A DNA stretch of 64,000 bases from Pelodera strongyloides (taxonomy: Eukaryota; Nematoda; Chromadorea; Rhabditida; Rhabditidae): contig JAANDG010000058.1 of NCBI GenBank assembly GCA_036852015.1, forward strand, positions 124,001 to 188,000. Direction: 5' to 3'. The translations under genes and the position numbers were made by a program. A model generated the notes under the pieces. It searched no databases. It saw only the letters and a program-made list of their open reading frames with translations, and was not told where the DNA came from. Position 1 is the stretch's first letter, and each line of letters opens with the position of its first letter. This document shows positions 24,401 through 35,410 of this stretch, piece by piece.

Positions 24401-26790
24401 GGCGAAGTGCTCGACTTATCTTCTGGATAGTCTGAATCAATCAATGTTGTATTATATGATATTGTATGTGTGGATGACACAGCTTCCGTTGTGGTTGTTG
24501 GCTTTGTAGTCGTGGTTGTACTCGCCTCCGTTGTTGACGTTGTCACCACAATTGCAGCAGGTGTCATTGTTTCTTCTGCCGTAGGACTAACACTTGTCGA
24601 TGCCCGCTTTGAGCTTTCAGTGGAGATTTCTACTTCTGTCTGAGTTGCTTTGCTTTCTTCCTCGAAAATATCACTGTCAATTAGAGTTGGGTATTGAGCC
24701 GTGGGCTGTTTGTTGAACACAACTAGTGGCGGTTCAGAAGCGAATTTTTGCTGCGCAGGGGGTAGAACTGGTGCCTGGTTGATCGCGCTCACTCGAGGGT
24801 TGTGGAAGGTTGGCGAGGAAGCCAGAAAGAGGGCAGGATTCAATTGCTGTGCAGCATGGGGCTCAACCGCTTGACTGGAAGCTTGCTGTCGCTGGTCCTG
24901 AGGTGAGATCTAAATGTGATTTTTCAGTTTGTCGTTAGCCAAGACGATACAGGACAAGGCATATTTACTAAAATAGGATATGTTATTTTTAATATATACT
25001 ATATGAAGTACCTCAATGGAGAATACATTTGCCTTCTGATCACCATTTGGAATTCCTGTGGCAGAAAGTTGAGCATTCTGAAACATAACTATGGACTTTT
25101 TCGGAGCTTGTAGGTAAAGGCAGAGCACTTTTTTATTACACGACCTATAATTTGCTAAACTAAAAAAAAATTACCGTATGGGTCGACGCAGTCATTGGAG
25201 TTTGTTGTTTGTTGTTTGAATTTATCTGCCCAGGGTCTGCAATGGGCACGGCTTGCATACCGCTACCAGTGTTCATCAAAAGGTAGGTATGCAGTCTTCC
25301 ATCCGGTCCCTTTCCGGTAACAATATTGCCGCTCGGCATCGAATTTGGAGCTTCCTGTGAGTGGGTCATTGTCAAATGTAAAATGTCGGATGATAAAATG
25401 CAGTACGATAAAAAGCAATTAAAATCGGCCATGATATTAAAAGGTAACATCACGAACAGACGCATAATCAACGGAGTAGGAGTCCTGCCCATCAGCCGTA
25501 ATTATTTTATTATTTCCTAATTACTATGATATATGTATGCTTTTCACCTGATTTTGCGTCGCAGCTTGCGTTGAAAATTGTGGTTGTGAGGCCTGAGACC
25601 GAAGCAATGCCTCCTCGCGCGCCTCATCGGCACGCCGGCGTGCGCCCGCAAGCTCGGATAAATATTGATCCTAAATTAATACAAATTTCTTTACTTCTCT
25701 GTATTTTTGTTTACTACACTTGAATTATACGAACACATCCGTTTGCGTACAGTGTAATGTAAAGGTATTTTCATGTTGCTTATTGTTAGAATGAACATTC
25801 TTCCAGGCGCTTCACGAAAAAAAGAAGAGAAAAATCACCTGTGATATCCGTTGTTTACTAGCTTCTTTTGTTAGTACCGTATTCTTATCGACGCGTACTT
25901 GTTGTCGGGGTACTGTACGAACGACCACAGCTGGGCGGGGTTCCGGTCTTTCAGGGAGAGGTACTAGTTGGAAGTTTAGCCCGCGTCTCTGAATAATAAG
26001 AAAATATATATGCCAGTGGCCAACTAAAAATAAGTCCGTGTTACGTGAATCTACGCCACGTCTTGCTTTGACTCTAGTATTATTCTAAATGTGCAAATCG
26101 AAGCATTTTGGCCGGCTGAACTTCCACATTTTATATGCAAATGTTTGTGTAAGCGGACCACATACAGTCCACAATGTGCATAAAACACATGGCATGGGCC
26201 TGTATCGAGAATATGACCTGCCACCCCGCTTTACAAATAAGTACCGTATTCCGAGGCGGTTGTACTCCCGGGCTATTTAGGTTGATAGTTGTGCCATCAG
26301 GAAGCACTAGTTGAGGAGATTGAGTTGCCTGAACAACATATTTATTGATTGAAATTAAAATTAGCATAGTTTAAATATCATAAACTTCTTCGTTACCGGT
26401 GCCAATACCTTCTTGAGAAATCTTCTGATACTAAGAGCTATAAAACTCATAACAGCCTACCTGTTGCTCGAGATAATACTCCGGTGGTATGGGTTGTTGA
26501 TTTTGAAGTTCTGGAAGGTAGCGAAGGTACTAAAATGATCCTATAGAATTAGCCTTTGGCTCGAAATATGACCAAATATGTATAGAGAGTTGAATGTATC
26601 TGTTCTTTTTTGATTGCTGTCAAAAGACTCTGTAACGTGCATGAAGGCTCCAAAATAAACAAGTTTTTTATAAAACGCAAGCGGTTTCCTAAACAATTGA
26701 ATATTGATTTACCTGTGAATCAATAAATTGTGCATTAGAAATTTGGCAAAGAATAATTAGAAATGACCCAATTGATGTGCCAGACCCCAT
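18468..26790 (-). CDS. Large secreted Ser/Thr/Pro-rich protein, about 22 exons
   Basis: Not recognised. Exons: 26713-26790, 26461-26529, 26245-26328, 25839-25988, 25548-25670, 25175-25354, 25012-25077, 24028-24909, 23825-23918, 23581-23633, 23298-23453, 23001-23141, 22783-22872, 22564-22695, 22129-22308, 21792-21950, 21496-21627, 20994-21128, 20498-20800, 20152-20249, 19544-19706, 19223-19315, 18918-19007 and 18468-18710. All phases agree, giving about 1300 residues. The start ATG directly follows CTTTTCAG (likely trans-splice site) and opens a signal peptide (SFLIILCQISNA). The rest lacks membrane segments: Gln/Pro-rich N part, a coiled segment (ELAGARRRADEAREEALL), a mucin-like Thr tract in exon 8 with repeated TLIDSD, acidic stretches, a PPTAPPTAP repeat (exon 20498-20800), a duplicated DDGNT module, and a very basic C terminus. 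It is probably an extracellular or cuticle-associated O-glycosylated protein; that role is inference. Confidence 0.75.
20594..20690 (-). repeat. In-frame minisatellite encoding Pro-Pro-Thr-Ala
   Basis: Tandem 12-bp units (plus strand GGCGGGGCTGTG and variants) within exon 20498-20800 encode APPT repeated about seven times. The 3' part of the array is less homogeneous (GGAGGAGCTGTG), which suggests recent expansion at one end. Confidence 0.85.
23939..23953. repeat. Poly-G run
   Basis: A homopolymer of about 13 G lies in the intron between exons 24028-24909 and 23825-23918. Its length may be unreliable in the assembly. Confidence 0.8.
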
Positions 26791-29164
26791 CTGAAAAGAA
26801 GAATTTAAAAAAATATTGGATATTAAGCTAGAAAAAACAGATGCAGAGTAATTCACGCTGTCCCGAACTCGGTAAAATAGCTCATACGCGTCTGATTTAA
26901 CGAAGCTACAGTAATGTATACATACAATTTCAGACAGTGGATCAATTATGATTAGCCGCAGTAAACGAGCATCCTATAATAATAATAATGCGGCCCTAAT
27001 AAGGCTAACAGAGTGCGTACTCTAAATAAACAACTCAAAAATTTAGTCAAAACAGGTGTCTCGCGCTGATCTCGCAAGATTAGTGAAGGGAAAGCGATAC
27101 GCTGCTTTTTTGCAAACATATATCGCTAGCGTTTTCGCTCTTTTTCAGGAACGCGGATAGATTTGTAGAGGGACAAAGGGGAAGTCAGATCTAATCAGCA
27201 AACAGAAAATCCGTGAAATCTTTCTAAATAAAAAAACAAGGAAGAGTAACCTTGTTTACAAATATATGCGAAAAGAGCTTTTTTGTTTTCTTTGACCATT
27301 TATGGCTTTTAGTTGGTATGCAAGAAAATTACAGCTAAACATCTAACAAGGATGCCATAACTGTTGTGCTGAACAATGGAATCGCAGGATATGTATATGT
27401 GTACAGATATGTATAGGAAAAAAAGCGAAATAAGTAGGCAATGACTTATTTTTGACCACCTTGTTTATTATTATTACTGAACGCCATTTGCTGCCTGACT
27501 CCTTTATGAACAATTTCAATATCGATGATGACTGACAACTTGTAAATATGGTATTTAGAAGATTACATTTTGCTAATCAAAATAAAGTAAGAGCGGAAAA
27601 TCGCCAAAAAAAAGAGTGAAATGTCGTTCGCGAGAAAATATTCGGACGTAGAGATTTGGATTAGCGATAAAGCGATTTTCTTCCGAACAGAAAAAGCGGG
27701 GGTTGCGGGGGTACTGGAAAAACTATAAAAATTTATCACGGCTTTTGTTTGAAGTCGATTTTTATGTATGGTTGGTAACCTCTGGATTAGTAGTTTTAGA
27801 AAAATTTCGGTACCGAAACATGGTCAAACCTTACCAAAAAAACGATTGAAGGTGTGATGGGGAATAGCAATGTGAACATAAGATTAAATACAAACAAGAA
27901 GAAATATAATACAAACTGAATCCACAAAGAGCGACAAAGCAGAGGTCGATCAAACGTCAACAACTACCAAACAAAAAATCTAATGCGAAATCACTCACTA
28001 CCGTTTTGGAGTACAATTAACACACGGAATTGATTACGGTATTGATTTTAGCGAACTTGCTTGGCTAATTACTTTCAAGGGCCAGTTGCAGTATCCACTG
28101 TGAAGCAATTAAACCCCAAGAGAAAAGCGAAAATGCCAAAAGCGGCTAAAAGCGAGAGCGCTAACGAAAGCGAAGATCCCCGCGACGGGGTCAGTTTTTG
28201 CGCTGATCGTGTACTCAATTTACGATTGAAGAAAAACACTTTTGAAAAAGTTATCGAGAAACCGGCTGAAAATCTTCCCCATTTTCAGTACATATGTGTG
28301 TAGCGAACTGATTTGTCCCCTATTAAGACTAGTGGGAAGCGATAAAGATTGGAAATTGAAGTAATCGATTGGATGCATTGAACTCTCCTGTTGTGTGCCA
28401 GAACGTTGCCAGGTGGGCACCGCAAAGTAAAGAACTGTACGCGGCAGTGTTACCAAATTATGACAGGCTGAACATGACTCAGAGCTGATGTTGTTGTAGT
28501 ATGTAGTCAGACCTTTCTTGATTCCCGAAACCTACGATTATAATTAGTAGAAGTGGTAGTTTTCGTCATGATTGTAGGAAATTCCGCAAACGAAGTGGAA
28601 ACACAGGTGAGCATGAAGCTACCAAACTTTGTTTTACGAGAGCGTATTATCGTATACATCAATCTACGCTGCACAAAGTTGTTGTGCTGCAAATATTCTG
28701 CTCCAACTTCACCACCTTCGACTACTATGTGTTTAGTAGTAATCAAAATAGACCAGTATCAGCATAGTATTTAGAAAATAACCCCGGCACTAAGCATCAT
28801 ATACACATCACCGCTTTTAAATGTTTATTTTTAACGGGTACCAAAAACTGAAATGAGCAAGAATTAGGCTCTCTTTGAGAGCGATTACGATAAACTGTGA
28901 AGCGAGCTAAGGAATTTTAATAAATGCCAGGGGTTATTTTTTGAGCGAGTGGGTCACAAGGAATACTCCAGTCCCCATTAGATCACAAGTTCCACCAACA
29001 AGTATGTAATAGGCGAAGGTGTCAATTACTATTTCAATGGCAAGCGTTTCCGGTGGAGGGGATATTTTTTTCCAATTTTACTCCTTGTGAGCCACTTGGC
29101 AATTCCTATTTAGGGTTAATTATACTGCTTACAATATGGAAAGGCCCACGAAACTAAAGTAGCG
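26791..29164. other. Intergenic stretch, no gene supported
   Basis: AT-rich. A Lys-rich plus frame at 28061-28303 and a minus frame at 28507-28746 are open but have no splice partners or recognisable domain. Blocks with repeated GCGAAAGCG-like motifs occur near 27060-27160 and 28110-28190. Confidence 0.45.
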
Positions 29165-31770
29165 TCATAAGCAAAAAATATAACATTGATCATCTTTGCG
29201 TACATAAACCCGATTAAAAATGGCGAATTTCGATCGATAATGAATACGGAGTGATGTAAAACAACAAATTATATGTGTTAATGACTTTTTTCTTGTTTTT
29301 CTTTGTCTTCGATCAGCTTTCCTGTGATTCACCCATGGAAAGTGGCGATTGAGCTGTGCGCACCTAAATGGCTGACTTTGCAGGCGCTACAAGGTATGAA
29401 TAAACACACACACACACGCACATACACAAGCACACACATACACACACACACACGCCAACGCAAACACACACACGCACACAAACACACACACACACACACA
29501 CACTAACGCAGAACAGCCACTCATATTCCAGTACATGCATATACATGAACGCGTACATGCATAAAAAATACTACATATGCGCCCACCTAAAAGCTTTTCA
29601 AGTCCTAGACGTAAGGGTTCAGAACTTACTAGAAATATTACGTTTGGTTGAACCATTCATCTACTTAGAGCTTATAAAAGATCATCGCCTTACCTCAACT
29701 TGTTTCTTTGTGCTTTTCTTCGGCGCTCGCTTGCTCTTCACCTTTGAGAGTTGTATCCCCGAAAATGATCCCTCGCGTTCGACGCCATATTGTGTGTCCT
29801 CCTGCGTCGGCACGATGCTCACATCTGCGTAAGAGTGGTTTTAAACTATATTTTAAAAATTAAAATAGTATTAAATAAGCGAGCAAAATTTGATTTCACT
29901 GCAAAAGAGGAGAAACAGAAACAAATAGTACAGGAACATACCTGGCGATGTCAACTGGGTATCAACCAAATCGGCTACAGGTCCGGCTACAGGCCCTGAA
30001 ATGGTAGTAAATGAGCCGCCTATAGTGCGCAAAAATATTTTGCAGAATTGTTTGACTATGTCAAGTCAAGATTGTGGTTTACTCGCGAGCCGCGGTAGTG
30101 ATTTACGGCTAATGGTTTGTTAATTTCCTTCAACTAAGGAGCGATGCAATAAGACTACTCAAAAATAATATGTGATACCATCCGACTAGAACTAACCGTT
30201 TGAATTCCTCTGTCTGAGTTGCTCCGTCTTTCCTGAGCGCATTGCTGCAGTAAGTTTGAGTAAGGTAAGTGCAACGATTGTGATAACTAGTCTATAACAT
30301 TGTGACACTTGAAGTTGACTAAGTTCTAGGTTAGTTAAAAAGTATCTCAATACAAAAGGGGACAATCACTTATTCATGGCCATGGCCATGGCAAGCCTAA
30401 TAACCACTTATATAACTCACCGCCATGCCAAGATTTCTTCTTATTCGATTTTAACGATTTGAATTTCTCCGACAGAGTCTTGTAGGGGTTGTTCCGTTTG
30501 GTCATGGAGAGGGCTAAACGATTGTTTAATTATTAAAAAAAAAACACTATTTGCGCTTTTCCATGCCATGCCTTTTTTCACATACAATTTGATAGCAGTT
30601 AAGACGAATCGATAAGCAAAGAAAAAAATTCGTAATCAACCGATATAACAGTATCCAAAAAACCCACTGCTCCCAGACTTCTTAGGCTCCCGTTTAGAAG
30701 AACTCGATTGCTTCTCACGTTTTTGATCATCGTTTGCGATAGGCTCAAATGTAAAGAGTTGCGTTAGTTATTCTCCCAATTTTTTGTAAAACTGATCTAA
30801 TCAAGCTCATCGGCACACAAGTTTTCTACCGGATTCTAGCGACTCACTCAGCACTTACAGTATTGTATACAGAGATAGGTTTGCCAATTAGCAGCTAGTA
30901 TCATACCGTAATCTACATTAATTGCAGAATAAAAAACAAACCTTTCTCTGACTTCTCTTCGTTTTGCTCGATTTCTTGGAGAGATGCCGATTTCTACTTC
31001 GTGCTGATCGCCTTTCGCTCTGAGCGTTCCCACGCCGCATCTTCCGACTCTTGGGCGGCGACAGATCATTAGCCTGGTGTTAAAAAGAAGTTCATCGATC
31101 TATCCTAGCTACCCTAGAACTACCCTAGCTGGTGCACTGTTACTTGAGGGCCTATAAATCCTAGCTGGTCCCTGGAAGCATGTAAAAACGCATGTTTTGT
31201 ATCCTCATTGTCAGACCGCATTTCGGAACTAGTACCAGTTTCAAAATAGAACGATAAAACGTTACCGGAGTAGGACTTCTTCGCGAACGCACGCTGACTG
31301 ACGAACCGCGTTGTTGCTGAAAAAAAAATTCAAAAGAAGAAAGAACTAGCAAGACCGCAAATTATTAAATCACTAATTGAAACTCACAGATGATTCGCGT
31401 AAACTGTCCGACTCGGTATTGTCAACATAAGCCAGTTCTCCTGGAAATAAAAAAAAACTCTTGGGATGTGTGCCAGACGTTTTAAAATCGCAGCAACGTC
31501 GCCAATATACGGCGCCGCACAGAGACGCCATCCACAAGTTTAATGTTTCTCCGCTATATAATGTATAGTACCAACGAGCACAATGTACGTTTGCTCTATC
31601 CAATGACTTGCATTTCAAATGAATTGTGAACAATTAACGTGTTATGAACCGACCATCAGTGCGCCTACGCCATATCTTCGCTGCGCGATTGAACTCGGTT
31701 TTCTGCACCAGCTCGAATACCTGAAATGCACTCTTTATGCAATATCCTCTGTCTTTTTCCCTCCACTCTA

Positions 31771-31802
<32 letters not shown>

Positions 31803-33330
31803 TATCTATCTATTTCTCTCTTCTCGCTTACGCCAAACTCCAAATCCACTATAGGCGTCGGGGTCCGCGATTCTCTGGATCCAGACATTTTCAGCTCTCG
31901 TTCCGCTCCGCAACTACCACCGCGACGTCCTCGCTCACTGTGTGTATGCGTCTCTGAACTCCTCCCTTCTGGCCTAAAGTTGGCATGTTTCCACAAGGAT
32001 TCACAATGAGGCCGCTCAACCTTTGTCGAGCGAAAGTCGACAGAGTCGAGAGAGTCGAGTGCTTAAAAGCGTTAATAGCCGACGCTGTAATCTCATCAAA
32101 AAAATAAATATCGGTTTTTCCGGTTTTCCGTTTCAAAGTTCGGTCCGGTTTTTAAAACGCATAATGTACAACTGCATTTCTATGTATTTACGCTAAGCTC
32201 GAAGTGAGCTCGACTTTTTTTATTCTAATCATATCATTTGCACCATTATGCATGGGAGTGCAGTTACACAAAATCCTTTCCAAAAACCGACTGTCGACTC
32301 ACCACAAACAAGTTTGGACAGAAACAATGCCTACCTGATAGAATTATCTCCCGGCGCTGACTTTCCTTGGGGGCCCTCCTTTTTACTATGATTCCCACCA
32401 GAGACAATCTTTGGCCATTCCTTGTCGACTATCGATTGGAATTCGGCTGAAACGAGAAGATTCGAGTTTAAATTATATGTTGTGTGAATGTTGATGAATT
32501 GTCGGAGAATGTGGAATGAACACTCACTTCTGGCCTCAATCTCGCATGTTCTCACGCGGATTCACAATAACGCCTCTCAATCCTTGTCTAACGAAAGAAC
32601 AACATCGTTATCAGCTATTTTTACCCAGTTAGATTATCTTACAACAATTAGCTTATCATACAGGCAATAGGTATTATTTAGTTCCTACATTGCATTATCT
32701 TTTATCTTTATCTTTATTGCCTGTCCGTTAATTATAAATTATCCATATCATATTACAACTTACTTGAAGCTGGTTCCCTCGACGGAAACAAATCATTGGC
32801 ATGCACACAAAACCTCGACTCCTTCAAACGATGTGGGTTGGGCACACATTCCATTGCAGCGTGAAACAACTGAATTATATAGATTCTTTTTAATTTTATA
32901 ACTAAAGAGTAAAGAATAGAGAAAACAGGGAGCGTAGTAATCATATGAAAAAAGGTCAAGCCAAGCGAAGGCGTCAGTGTCAGGCCTACAGTAGCGGTTA
33001 GTGCGAGGCCAGGTAACAACCTGCTTTGTGCAGTGTTATAATACTTTTTGATCGCAATCGAACCTCCAGCCTCTCGGGCGAGCGAAAAACACTGTCTACT
33101 CGGTCACCCGAACGGTCTAACTCTGTGCTCACGAAGAAATTGAAAACGTTGCTATACCATAATATTACTCGACGGACAGTGATCCTGGTACAGGAGTTGT
33201 ATGTCCAACTGTGTGAATCCTCTTGGAAAGAATGAGATCTGATTTAAATTGTCGGCTGACCTAAATGGAAGGATTATTAGAGGCTCCATCAGATACAATG
33301 TAAGCTTTATCAGAAAGAGAGGATCGAGAG

Positions 33331-33396
<66 letters not shown>

Positions 33397-33551
33397 AGGA
33401 AAAGGGAGTGAGGTAGAGAGGAAGAGGGAGGAAGGAAGAAGTCCGCGGGCGCAAACTTTTTTTTTAGAAACTATGAAAAAAGTACCTTCGTTTGGGTTGT
33501 CCTCCGTCTGATTCTGTAGAGCCGCTTTTTAATGAATTGGTTCCGGGACTC
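29165..33551 (-). CDS. Lys/Arg/Ser-rich low-complexity protein, 5' end unresolved
   Basis: Not recognised. Phase-consistent exons: 33486-33551, 32764-32869, 32335-32446, 31832-31973, 31654-31720, 31388-31440, 31266-31316, 30942-31073, 30668-30743, 30421-30513, 30197-30244, 29942-29995, 29694-29824 and 29165-29386 (stop TGA), about 450 residues. The middle is SR/RS- and Lys-rich (SVSVRSRRSPTP, RRSARSRNRHLSKKSSKTK, KSLKSNKKKSW), typical of nuclear RNA-associated or chromatin proteins, but no RRM or other domain is seen. No start codon was assigned. A candidate first exon at 33783-33887 (MNWLCCCGRTVKKK, a palmitoylation-like start) is open, but its phase does not join the exon at 33486-33551. 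The exon at 31654-31720 uses a weak donor. Function unknown. Confidence 0.55.
29400..29506. repeat. CA microsatellite
   Basis: About 100 bp of CA repeats with CG and AA interruptions, in the intron between the last two exons of the gene above. Thr/His (+) and Val/Cys (-) frames over it are artefacts. Confidence 0.93.
31740..31824. repeat. CT microsatellite
   Basis: CTCT and TATC repeats in an intron, next to the 3' boundary of exon 31832-31973. Confidence 0.85.
33040..33122 (-). repeat. tRNA-Ser-like SINE-type sequence
   Basis: The minus strand reads GGGTGACCGAGTAGACAGTG (A-box) and about 35 bp on GGAGGTTCGATTGC (B-box), with a Ser-type variable-arm-like CCGAGAGG between them. The acceptor stem does not close, so it is not a functional tRNA. 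Confidence 0.45.
33318..33436. repeat. GA microsatellite
   Basis: About 120 bp of GA repeats with a perfect core near 33332-33382, in an intron. Confidence 0.93.
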
Positions 33552-33604
33552 CTGAAAGTGTTTCAATATAGGAAACTCTGAGAGGTATCCCCCTGAGATG
33601 ACAT

Positions 33605-33782
33605 AACCCTAAGGCCTAAGGCACTCCTGTAGGGTTGGGTGCGGAAGGAAGACGTGTACCTCCCAAGCCCAATATTCCAAAAATAAATACCCTAACCCTA
33701 AGGCCTAAGGCACTCCTGTAGGGTTGGATGCGGAAGGAAGACGTGTACCTCCCAAGCCCAATATTCCAAAAATAAATACCCT
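33605..33782. repeat. 89-bp tandem duplication
   Basis: Two head-to-tail copies (33605-33693 and 33694-33782) differ at about one base. The minus-strand edge of each copy is a GT splice-donor-like AGG/GTATTT, so the duplication also doubled a potential donor after the candidate exon ending near 33783. Confidence 0.9.
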
Positions 33783-34149
33783 GACACCGTCGCTGTTCCT
33801 GTGCCTGTCCCTGTTTCGGTATCACGAAGTCTAATCTTCGAATTGGCTTTCTTTTTGACTGTCCGTCCGCAACAGCACAACCAATTCATTGACTGGTCGC
33901 CGCTTTCCGCGACGCCACTTTCACAATCTGAAACTGAGTGAAAATCCTTATATAACTGAGTGAAAATGGGATATCACGCGGGTTTTGCACGCATGTCTCA
34001 AAAAAATCAGATGTGCTTGCTAGATTCAATAACTCATAACTCATGTTTTTTGAAATTACGGTTTTTGCCCCCGCGTCACCGAATGGAGTTTGGGTGACGT
34101 TCGCTTTGTAGAAAGATGTAGAAACGTGCACAGCAAATACTCGGGTAAG

Positions 34150-34332
34150 CTGTGTACGCAGGCCTTACAGAGCAAGAAAATGTCCAGATTGTCGCCTCCG
34201 GCTCTCAGCTATGGTGACCCAGCTACCAATTTTCTTCAGTAGGCCCTGATAGTCAGGGATGGGAATTGAACCAGTAACTTGTAATTTGCTTTGTAGGTTC
34301 ACTATCCACTACACTACCAGGCGGTGTACAAC
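34150..34332 (-). repeat. tRNA-derived SINE-like element
   Basis: On the minus strand TGGTAGTGTAGTGGATAG (A-box) is followed about 40 bp on by CTGGTTCAATTCCC, a good B-box. About 85 bp of unrelated body follows. No stable cloverleaf forms. Of the four tRNA-like pieces in this window this is the best Pol III promoter match. Confidence 0.5.
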
Positions 34333-35410
34333 CTTTACTGGTTTTATTGACAATGCTAAGAACGAACTAAGATACGTTGATTGATACCGATACCTACATG
34401 ATACATATATGGGTATCGAGCACCGATCATGGATAGACTATTGATTATCTTGATTATAATTGACGCATCCTACAGAAAATAAATATTCAACTCACTTGCA
34501 GGACTGCTCGCTGTTGTAAAGCGGTTTAATTTCAAGCTAGATAGACTTTTCTTTTACAGATGTTCGCTGATAATAAACATCCGAAAAGCAAAAAATTCCT
34601 TATGCATACGTTCCAAATTCGGATATTATGGCATTTAGGGTGCGTTTCAGAAGATATTTTTTATTGAATTGATTTCGTAACTCCCGTTACATATCCTGAC
34701 GCTCCTTTTACGTCCACTCTTGTGAAAGTGTGACATTTCTAATATAATTTTTCTTTCTTATCCTGCATGATCTAGTTTAAATATTGTGTTAATTTAAATT
34801 ACATTACATTTCTAAGTATTACACTTGTTTTTACACGCAAGTTCCCTTGTTAGTATGTTATGTTGGTGTCCTTACTGCACTGAAATCTTAGGGTTCCTTT
34901 TGGGCACAAGTTCACATTTTTGCCTAATCTATATCGACCAATAAAGATTATTAGTAATCACTTGGTTCTGCTTTAAGATCTCAACGAAAGAAGAAAATTA
35001 ATTAATAAAAAAGTTTTATTCAAACGTCTGAAAGAATCTATCTAATCTCACGACATCTTCAGTCTATTCACATGCAATTAATTACACAATACACCTAGAA
35101 ACAAATCCAGTTCTGGAAACTACAAAATTACTTTATCCTCAAATACAGTAATCAAAGTAAAGCCTGAGAGAAAAAAGGGCCTAGACCAACTACCAACCAA
35201 GAACAAAGATGCATATGTCCTCGTTCCCATAGGAAATGGAAATCGATGACCAAAAACCATATTCGCCACTACGATTCCCTCAGGGAACTAAATAATATTC
35301 TAATATGAGAATCACAGGGAAAACTACACGGGGAATTTAGTGGTGAATATGGCTTCAGACTGTAACGCGACACATGCTCATACAGACACTTGAGGCTCGT
35401 ATTTATGCTC
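34333..35410. other. Intergenic, AT-rich
   Basis: No exon seen. It contains the inverted-repeat element at 35243-35348. Confidence 0.5.
35243..35348. repeat. Inverted-repeat element, related copy near 63.5 kb
   Basis: The left end ACCATATTCGCCACTA and the right end TAGTGGTGAATATGGC are imperfect inverted repeats about 100 bp apart, with ATTCCCTCAGGGAA just inside. A diverged relative of both ends lies at 63515-63650. Confidence 0.6.

Noticed and set aside
28061..28303. Lys-rich plus-strand frame as a gene
   Set aside because: No splice context, no domain and repeat-like GCGAAAGCG motifs.
29303..29656. Frames over the CA repeat at 29.4 kb
   Set aside because: Repeat artefacts within an intron.
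30372..30386. CCATGG triple repeat
   Set aside because: Too short to mean anything.
33616..33825. 69-codon minus frame across the 89-bp tandem copies
   Set aside because: Open because the duplicated unit lacks stops in that frame; it repeats the same peptide and cannot be extended upstream past a stop.
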